This document shows, in pieces, positions 5,937 to 10,168 of a DNA stretch of 10,168 nt. The notes beneath the pieces were generated by a model that saw only the letters and a program-made list of their open reading frames with translations, was not told the origin of the DNA and did not search any database. This DNA is from Nanobdellota archaeon. Lineage in GTDB: Archaea; Nanobdellota; Nanobdellia; SCGC-AAA011-G17; GW2011-AR17. The DNA is taken from the NCBI GenBank assembly GCA_030018575.1, contig JASEIA010000056.1, positions 1 to 10,168 of the forward strand, given 5' to 3'. Position 1 is the stretch's first letter. Every line of letters starts with the position of its first letter. Position numbers and translations under genes: made by a program.

Positions 5937-6934
5937 TTTGGGCACCTCGGATCTTTTCTATATATGGTCCCAAAATATTCCGCTGCCATCCCATGGCAGC
6001 CGCCTTTGCAATATTTTGAGTATTCGCAACTTTTGCATTCTTTTACTTTATTATAATCAAATACTCTAAATTCTTCAAGGGTTTTTGAATTAAGCCAAAT
6101 CTTCTTTAAATCACTTGTAAATACATTTCCCGCTATAAACTGGGGCAGCATTGAGCAGGGAATTAAGTCCCCGTTTGGCAGTATGTTTGCCCTGAATTTT
6201 CCTGCTTCACACCCAAGCCCCTCTGCCTGTTCACAGCTCATATCGGGCATATGCCTCCCTATGAAGGTGAACATGGGTGCTATATCGATTATAACCTGCC
6301 CCTTTATTTTTTGCAAGGTATTGGCTACATTATTCCATTCTTTAAGCGAAATTGAGAGATTATTGTGCTTTATTGCCCTACCTTGTCGCATTAACGCCAT
6401 TATTCGCCATAATCTTATTCCTAATTTTTCAACTAGCCTATGCATATCGTTAAGCTTTTTACAATTATACCTATTAACCGTAGTTGCAATAATGGGAATA
6501 ATACCTGATTTGATAAGCATCCTAACCCCTTTCAATGTCCGATTAAAACTGCCTTTGCCTCTTAAAGCATCATGCGAATTAGGGCTTGACCCATCCAAGC
6601 TTATTTGGAACCTGCAGTTTGTGTATGGCTTTATCCGTGTTATGCTCTTTTGGGTTATCATTGTTCCGTTTGTATCTATATATACTATTTTGAATATTCT
6701 TGAAGCATACTCCAATATGCGAAAAAAATCTTTGTGAACCATGGGTTCTCCCCCCGAGATTACTACCTTCTCGGCATCCATGCATTTAATTTCATTAAAA
6801 ATAGAAACAACCTTTTCAAAGGGCATCTCAACCTGGTTTTCAGGTCCTGCTTCTTTAATGCAATGCTTGCATTTAAGATTACACCTGCTTGTTATATCTA
6901 CAAATACAGTCTTTGGATAATAATGGCATGCCAT
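5933..6934 (-). CDS. SPASM radical SAM peptide maturase (cassette 2)
   Basis: A 333-residue radical SAM enzyme with CX3CX2C at C18, C22 and C25 and GGEP at 61-64. The SPASM domain follows the canonical seven-cysteine pattern: C242-X12-G255-X4-C260, C300-X2-C303-X5-C309-X3-C313 and a final C331 two residues from the end. It lies 37 bp downstream of the tandem-repeat precursor (6972-7094), which is its likely substrate, and overlaps the nitrilase by 4 bp (ATGA). Related SPASM enzymes form Cys thioethers or aromatic side-chain crosslinks. The Phe-Gly-Cys-Trp-Arg-Glu core offers targets for both, so chemistry is left open. Sequence similarity to the cassette 1 enzyme is limited to the radical SAM and SPASM motifs, so the two probably do different jobs. 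Confidence 0.92.
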   Translation of the reverse strand: MACHYYPKTVFVDITSRCNLKCKHCIKEAGPENQVEMPFEKVVSIFNEIKCMDAEKVVISGGEPMVHKDFFRILEYASRIFKIVYIDTNGTMITQKSITRIKPYTNCRFQISLDGSSPNSHDALRGKGSFNRTLKGVRMLIKSGIIPIIATTVNRYNCKKLNDMHRLVEKLGIRLWRIMALMRQGRAIKHNNLSISLKEWNNVANTLQKIKGQVIIDIAPMFTFIGRHMPDMSCEQAEGLGCEAGKFRANILPNGDLIPCSMLPQFIAGNVFTSDLKKIWLNSKTLEEFRVFDYNKVKECKSCEYSKYCKGGCHGMAAEYFGTIYRKDPRCPK

Positions 6935-6945
6935 TATTGCACTTA

Positions 6946-6973
6946 TAAAAAAGAAAAAAGGGCTTATGCCCTT
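6946..6973 (-). terminator. Hairpin terminator/attenuator after precursor 2
   Basis: AAGGGC-ttat-GCCCTT is a perfect 6-bp stem at 6958-6973. It overlaps the first bases of the stop codon and is followed on the minus strand by two T-runs. It should stop most transcripts after the precursor, with read-through supplying the radical SAM operon. No separate promoter or Shine-Dalgarno site is evident before 6934. Confidence 0.7.
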
Positions 6974-7094
6974 AATCCTTATTTATCCTCGGCTTGTAAT
7001 CTGTTTCTCTCCAGCATCCAAATAACTCTGCCGGCATAAAGTCTAACTCTCTCCAACAACCAAAGTCTTCTGCTTTCATTGTCTTGTATTCCAT
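6972..7094 (-). CDS. Putative RiPP precursor peptide 2 with tandem FGCWRE core
   Basis: A 40-residue peptide. Residues 1-9 (MEYKTMKAE) act as a short leader shared in part with precursor 1. Residues 10-23 (DFGCWRELDFMPAE) and 24-37 (LFGCWRETDYKPRI) are two 14-residue repeats that keep [DL]FGCWRE-x-D-[FY]-x-P. Within the repeated hexapeptide Gly, Cys and Glu use different synonymous codons in the two copies (GGT/GGA, TGT/TGC, GAG/GAA), as does the following Asp. This indicates selection on the peptide and not recent DNA duplication. GGAGG lies five bases before the ATG. The gene is followed by a hairpin terminator and a SPASM radical SAM operon. The core probably yields two modified Cys/Trp units per precursor (inference). 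No export signal or double-glycine cleavage site is visible. Confidence 0.8.
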   Translation of the reverse strand: MEYKTMKAEDFGCWRELDFMPAELFGCWRETDYKPRINKD

Positions 7095-7152
7095 TTTTGC
7101 CTCCGTGGCTCTTTTGAGCCTTGTGTTTGGGATATTATGCCCATATATAAGC
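7095..7152 (-). promoter_or_regulatory. Promoter and 5' leader of precursor 2: TATA box, 5' hairpin, SD
   Basis: The TATA-like element is at 7142-7150. A perfect hairpin, minus strand GGCTC-AAAA-GAGCC, lies at 7107-7120, about where transcription should begin. GGAGG follows at 7100-7104. The region matches the leader of precursor 1 closely from the TATA box into codon 6. The hairpin stem is unchanged while its loop differs (AAAA against GGAA), which argues that the fold matters. Confidence 0.7.
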
Positions 7153-7190
7153 CTTTCTCTTTTCACCACCCAATCATACTAATGTCATGG

Positions 7191-7251
7191 GCTATTTGCG
7201 GAAACACCGCGGGAGATATGAAGAATAAAGAAGAAGAAAATAAAAAGAGGC
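7191..7251 (-). repeat. Intergenic repeat copy 3
   Basis: After the surface-protein remnant stop, the minus strand reads TAAGCCTC, a T/C-rich tract (7221-7248), then CCCGCGG and TTTCCGCAAATAG ending near 7191. It is the same block as copies 1, 2 and 4 in the same orientation, directly before the promoter of the next module (precursor 2). Confidence 0.6.
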
Positions 7252-7491
7252 TTATGCCGAGCCGCACCAGCAATATCTTGAGCCGGTGGTTGCACTACAG
7301 CCCGGGCTAGGGGTTGCTGTACTGCAGGTTAATCCATGATTACTGCAAATAGTACTGCAGCGACTTGAACCGGATGTAGCTAATACTAGCAGTCCTAGGG
7401 CTACATTGTCAAATGCACTGGGCGCAAAGCCTATCTTGCTTGCATACAATTTATTGACTGCAAAGAAGCCATTTCCAGAGGGGTAAAAACC
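7252..7491 (-). pseudogene. Remnant C-terminal domain of a cysteine-rich surface protein
   Basis: This minus-strand frame reads GFYPSGNGFFAVNK then LYASKIGFAPSAFD, a spacer, and six cysteines in the pattern C-x3-C-x5-GLTC ... C ... RYCWCGSA. It aligns with the C-terminus of the surface protein at 3250-3956 (LYASKIEFAGTAFD ... CNIPC ... GLSC ... CFCGSA). There is no signal peptide, no ATG in frame and no Shine-Dalgarno site, and the frame opens inside the 3' end of the ATPase gene (40-bp overlap). A 3' fragment of a longer gene, joined to the end of the ATPase gene, is the best reading. Translation from TTG at 7449 is possible but unlikely. Confidence 0.65.
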
Positions 7492-8746
7492 TTATTGTTT
7501 TTCCGCTAACTTTTTCTTCCGTATCCATATTTTCAGTAATCACAATGCCTGTTTTCAGCTTGAATTCTTCCATTGCTTCTATCAGGCTGTTAAGCTCTCT
7601 TTTTTTTGTTTGGGGCTCATTTGCGTTAAAACATACCTGCAAGAGTTCTTTTACCTTTGTTCCTTCTTTTATCAGGAAATCCACTTCCTTCCCGTCTTTT
7701 GTTTTCCAGTAATATGCATCTCTGTCCCTCCTTGCTAATTCTACCATTACTGCATTTTCCATAAGTTTGCCTTTATCTTCCGTAATCCTAAAAGATACAG
7801 CATTTCTGAGCCCACTGTCTATGCAATATGCTTTCTTGTTCTGCTTGAACTGGAGCTTTGTTTTAAATGAAAAAAATTCAAGTGTCAATACCATAAGAGA
7901 TTCTTTTAGGTATCCTGTATAAATCTCAGCAGTTTCAGGCTTAATGCCTGCGGCAGTTGCAATGCTCCTATAAGAGAACTCTTTTGTCATGTTGCTCAGG
8001 AGATGATAGCTTATCAGTTTTGCAATTTCATAAGAAGCATTATATCTGGCAGCAATATCTCTTGAAAGTATATCGTTGTAAATGTTTGTAAATATTATCT
8101 TTTTTTCCGCATTGGTTTTCAGCATTGCTTCAGGGAACCCGCCTTCTTCAAGGTATCCTTTCTGGTAATGCAATAGTTTGCTTTTATTGCTTTCAAGGTA
8201 CCCCTTATCAAATTTTTCCCAGCCATGAAATATGAGATATTCCCTGAAAGACAAAGGCCAAACATGAAATGAGATATGCCTTCCAGTAAGAACTCTGCCT
8301 ATATCTTTTGAAAGGACCGAAGATGACGAGCCAGAAACAAAAATCTGCTTGTATCTATGGGTATCATACAGCGTTCTTGCCCACCTCTCCCATCCATGCT
8401 TCTCTTGCACTTCGTCTAAAAACAGGAATTTAATGTCGGGGCTTATCTTATCAAGGGAGTTTAAGGTTTCATCAAAACCTGCCTCATTTATCATTGCATC
8501 GTCAAAATTAATAAAAGCTATCTCTTCGGGCTTTGTTCCTTGGCTTATCATTGCAGAAATTACCTGATACATCATTGTTGACTTTCCTGCTCTCCTTACG
8601 CCAGTAATATCCTTTATATGCCTCAAAGTTATCAGACCTAGAAGGGATTTAAGCGAAGCCCTGTTTATGCCGCACAATTGCTTTAGTGATTCTGCATCAG
8701 CCCACCACGGATTCCACTGCCTTATTGAATCGTCAATCATGCTCAT
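7451..8746 (-). CDS. DUF4143-type archaeal AAA ATPase (AAA_14)
   Basis: A 431-residue P-loop ATPase. Walker A is GVRRAGKST (49-57) and Walker B FLFLDE (107-112), followed by the VSGSSSSVL sensor strand (137-145), TGR (154-156) and the family hallmark PLSFREYL (164-171). The C-terminal half has a winged-helix region and a PD-(D/E)XK-like DUF4143 fold with E330, D356 (KEVDFLI) and, in place of the E-x-K motif, LQVCF at 369-373. It is therefore probably not an active nuclease. Members are common in archaea and bacteria and their function is poorly known. The start at 8746 or the ATG at 8740 are both possible; the latter is 26 nt from the TATA box at 8762-8772. The stop lies inside an overlapping surface-protein remnant. 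Confidence 0.88.
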   Translation of the reverse strand: MSMIDDSIRQWNPWWADAESLKQLCGINRASLKSLLGLITLRHIKDITGVRRAGKSTMMYQVISAMISQGTKPEEIAFINFDDAMINEAGFDETLNSLDKISPDIKFLFLDEVQEKHGWERWARTLYDTHRYKQIFVSGSSSSVLSKDIGRVLTGRHISFHVWPLSFREYLIFHGWEKFDKGYLESNKSKLLHYQKGYLEEGGFPEAMLKTNAEKKIIFTNIYNDILSRDIAARYNASYEIAKLISYHLLSNMTKEFSYRSIATAAGIKPETAEIYTGYLKESLMVLTLEFFSFKTKLQFKQNKKAYCIDSGLRNAVSFRITEDKGKLMENAVMVELARRDRDAYYWKTKDGKEVDFLIKEGTKVKELLQVCFNANEPQTKKRELNSLIEAMEEFKLKTGIVITENMDTEEKVSGKTIRFLPLWKWLLCSQ

Positions 8747-8761
8747 TTAAGGTCTTGCCTC

Positions 8762-8811
8762 ATTTATAAATGTTTCCATTATAGTGGACAATTATTGCCT
8801 CTAATCGTCCA
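8762..8811 (-). promoter_or_regulatory. ATPase promoter with upstream inverted repeat
   Basis: TTTATAAA within 8762-8772 is a TATA-like box 20-26 nt before the candidate ATPase starts. Upstream, TGGACAATTA (8785-8794) and TAATCGTCCA (8802-8811) form a 10-bp inverted repeat with one mismatch. The same words (TGGACAAT ... ATTGTCCATTAG) form the inverted repeat at 1573-1619. It may be an operator or a mobile-element end. Confidence 0.5.
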
Positions 8812-8829
8812 TTAGGGAGGACATAAATA

Positions 8830-8899
8830 TTGCGGAAATCCTGCGGAAACGCCGGAAACCTTACAAGAAATATGAATAAAAAAGAAGAAGAAAAGAGGC
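8830..8899 (-). repeat. Intergenic repeat copy 4
   Basis: Minus strand after the stub stop at 8900-8902: TAAGCC, a T/C-rich tract (8879-8896), then TTTCCGGCG, TTTCCGCAGGATTTCCGCA at 8831-8849. TTTCCGCAGGATTT is also in copies 1 and 5. The ATPase promoter follows directly. Confidence 0.7.
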
Positions 8900-8929
8900 T
8901 TATGCTGAGCCGCACCAGCAGTATCTTGC
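8900..8929 (-). pseudogene. Nine-codon 3' stub of a cysteine-rich surface-protein gene
   Basis: Reads ARYCWCGSA-stop on the minus strand, the exact end of the domain at 7252-7491. The preceding MNT gene stops only 13 bp upstream, and an inverted repeat (GGGATTT/AAATCCC, 8937-8943 and 8950-8956) covers that junction. A gene has apparently been joined to the last codons of a surface-protein gene. Confidence 0.6.
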
Positions 8930-8942
8930 TAAAATCGGGATT

Positions 8943-9566
8943 TTATGCCAAATCCCCTGTTTTGCTTAAGATATTTACCCAGCCATAGCTGTTTACTGCA
9001 ACTATATGCTCATTCAGGATTTGGAGCGCAAACTCGTCATTTTTTCTTAATGAATTTATGAAATCTGCAGTATTTAATATCCTGACTGAGGCTCTGTTTT
9101 TCAGCGTCACAAAGCAATGTTCTACTGTGCGCTCTATCTGCTTTTTATTTATTTTGCTGCCTATAATTGCTATGTCTATGTCACTCTCGCTTGTTTCAGC
9201 ATTGCGGGCAAAAGAGCCGAAGATAAGAGCGGTGTCCGCGATATTTTCAATCTCTTTTTTAAATTGTACAAACGCGCCAGCCAACTGCCTATGCTTTCTA
9301 AAAAATTCTATTGCCCTCTCTGATTCCAAAAGTGCAAAACAAAGCTTGCCTTCCTCTGATGAAACGTTAGGCTTAAGATACCTTAATGCGGGCTTTTCTG
9401 TTGTTTCTTCTGATAAAATCCTTGCAGCCAATAAGTCTTTTATATAGCCATAAACACTCTTCTGGGACGCCCGCACTTCCCTAATTAAGTCAGAAACTTT
9501 TATTTTGCGTTTCAAATATATTATTTTCAGGATTTTATATTTTATCAGATGGATTGGAAAAATCAT
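8943..9566 (-). CDS. wHTH-MNT nucleotidyltransferase (antitoxin candidate)
   Basis: A protein of 207 residues from this start. An N-terminal winged helix-turn-helix (about 8-65, with VSDLIREVRASQKSVYGYIK) is followed by a minimal nucleotidyltransferase domain. The latter has G117-S118 in LIFGSFARNAETSESD and the catalytic pair D129-I-D131, matching the GSx10DxD signature. MNT proteins paired with HEPN act as antitoxins, in known cases by AMPylating the HEPN partner (family knowledge). The start chosen forms an ATGA overlap with the HEPN stop; ATG at 9575 would add three residues. The order here is HEPN first. The fused wHTH could let this protein repress its own operon, although no clear operator palindrome is seen at 10093-10140. 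Confidence 0.82.
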   Translation of the reverse strand: MIFPIHLIKYKILKIIYLKRKIKVSDLIREVRASQKSVYGYIKDLLAARILSEETTEKPALRYLKPNVSSEEGKLCFALLESERAIEFFRKHRQLAGAFVQFKKEIENIADTALIFGSFARNAETSESDIDIAIIGSKINKKQIERTVEHCFVTLKNRASVRILNTADFINSLRKNDEFALQILNEHIVAVNSYGWVNILSKTGDLA

Positions 9567-10069
9567 GCAAAGCACCTTTTTTCAGCGAAGGATACAACTT
9601 CCTTTGCCAGCAGATATATGCTTTCTGCATCTTTTTTTGTAAGCTGCCTCCATTTCCTAACATCATACTGGCTAATCTTCCTCAATGTGTATGTAACATC
9701 AAAACCAGTGAAATCAGCAAATTTTGCATTTATCTGCCTGACTTTGCTGTACAATTCCCATGGGAGAATATTCAAGCTCCTTACCGCAAGGATTGCGCAT
9801 ATATGGTCCTTGGAGTAGAATCCCTTTTCCTTAATAAGCAGGGCATTGATTGCATGATGAATTGCATAATAGGACTTTATGATTGCCCAGTCCCATGAGC
9901 CTTTTGAAAAGTCGCTTTCAACATTTGCAAGGTCGCTCTTTGCCTTTTCCAGATGCGCAGAAAATTCCTTATTGTTAACAGCGACAAATCTTGGCTTGCA
10001 GTTTTCATATGCATTTTTAATTTTGCCCTCGCTTTTAGGCAGCATGGGAATAATCTCTTCTATAACCAT
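9563..10069 (-). CDS. HEPN-domain protein (toxin candidate)
   Basis: A helical protein of 168 residues from this start. The HEPN core is at about 59-90: WDWAIIKSYYAIHHAINALL then GFYSKDH, the usual tyrosine/histidine helix, short loop and lysine-histidine that precede the second helix pair. The canonical ribonuclease R-x4-6-H is not evident, so it may belong to an MNT-partner group in which activity is uncertain. The start at 10069 puts the TATA box (10093-10100) 24-31 nt upstream, giving a leaderless mRNA. The longer ATG at 10093 overlaps the TATA box itself. It overlaps the MNT gene by 4 bp. Confidence 0.78.
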   Translation of the reverse strand: MVIEEIIPMLPKSEGKIKNAYENCKPRFVAVNNKEFSAHLEKAKSDLANVESDFSKGSWDWAIIKSYYAIHHAINALLIKEKGFYSKDHICAILAVRSLNILPWELYSKVRQINAKFADFTGFDVTYTLRKISQYDVRKWRQLTKKDAESIYLLAKEVVSFAEKRCFA

Positions 10070-10092
10070 ATAGACAAAATAGTCTATACTCA

Positions 10093-10100
10093 TATATAAA
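10093..10100 (-). promoter_or_regulatory. TATA box of the HEPN-MNT operon
   Basis: TTTATATA on the minus strand, with an A/T-rich flank, 24-31 nt before the ATG at 10069. The next upstream sequence is repeat copy 5, so this is the first promoter of the module. Confidence 0.55.
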
Positions 10101-10140
10101 TTTATCTATCCCTTGCGATGTCAGCATTTGTGGCTTCTTT

Positions 10141-10168
10141 TGCGGAAAAGCTGAAAATCCTGCGGAAA
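10141..10168 (-). repeat. Intergenic repeat copy 5 (cut by window edge)
   Basis: Minus strand TTTCCGCAGGATTTTCAGCT then TTTCCGCA. The first part matches copy 1 (1439-1453) for about 18 bases and copy 4 for 14. It precedes the HEPN promoter just as the other copies precede their modules. A surface-protein 3' end would be expected beyond the window edge. Confidence 0.6.

Noticed and set aside
7451..8746. ATPase as an active PD-(D/E)XK nuclease.
   Set aside because: The E-x-K motif is replaced by Q-V-C in LQVCF, so only the fold is supported.
1401..8929. Repeats as ends of insertion sequences.
   Set aside because: All copies are in the same orientation, no transposase or recombinase is encoded in the window, and target-site duplications were not found by eye.
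106..9898. Plus-strand ORFs of 60-184 codons throughout.
   Set aside because: All lie antisense to genes with recognisable domains, and none shows a motif, Shine-Dalgarno site or promoter.
1401..10168. Repeats as a CRISPR array.
   Set aside because: Copies are kilobases apart with irregular short motifs and genes between them; there are no regular spacers and no Cas gene.

Overview
The window looks archaeal, probably from a small AT-rich genome of the DPANN kind (inference; no taxonomic marker gene is present). Several genes have a TATA-like box (TTTATATA, TTTATAAA) about 25-28 nt before a plausible start codon, as in leaderless archaeal mRNAs. T-rich tracts follow the genes, and the protein content (wHTH/nucleotidyltransferase pairs, HEPN-MNT, DUF4143-type ATPase, SPASM radical SAM enzymes) fits. 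Every supported gene lies on the minus strand, so the window reads from right to left.

Layout from right (5') to left (3'): (i) an intergenic repeat at the window edge, then a HEPN/MNT pair (10069-8943); (ii) a repeat, then a DUF4143-type ATPase (8746-7451); (iii) a repeat, then a peptide-modification operon: a 40-residue precursor with a tandem core motif (7094-6972), SPASM radical SAM enzyme (6934-5933), nitrilase-fold amidohydrolase (5936-5091), methyltransferase (5101-4481), GNAT (4447-3986), then a frameshifted cysteine-rich surface-protein gene (about 3956-3250); (iv) a repeat, then an AbiE-like wHTH/nucleotidyltransferase pair (3073-1717) behind a palindromic operator; (v) a cluster of inverted repeats and another repeat, then a second precursor/radical SAM pair (1302-33) that continues off the left edge.

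Two things stand out. First, there are two paralogous RiPP-like precursor/radical SAM cassettes. Their promoters, a 5'-terminal hairpin, the Shine-Dalgarno site and the first five codons (MEYKT) are nearly identical, but the core peptides and maturases differ. One core carries FGCWRE-x-D-[FY]-x-P twice, and the two copies differ mainly at synonymous codon positions. Second, four successive modules all end with the same 3' block: codons for the C-terminus of a cysteine-rich surface protein (RYCWCGSA-like), TAAGCC, a T/C-rich tract and TTTCCGCA motifs. The block is attached to a whole gene once, to a C-terminal domain once, and to stubs of under ten codons twice. Unrelated cargo (peptide operon, toxin-antitoxin-like pairs, ATPase) sits in front of the same constant end, which suggests a gene-cassette or recombination-hotspot arrangement. 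No recombinase, transposase, CRISPR array, tRNA or rRNA was seen.
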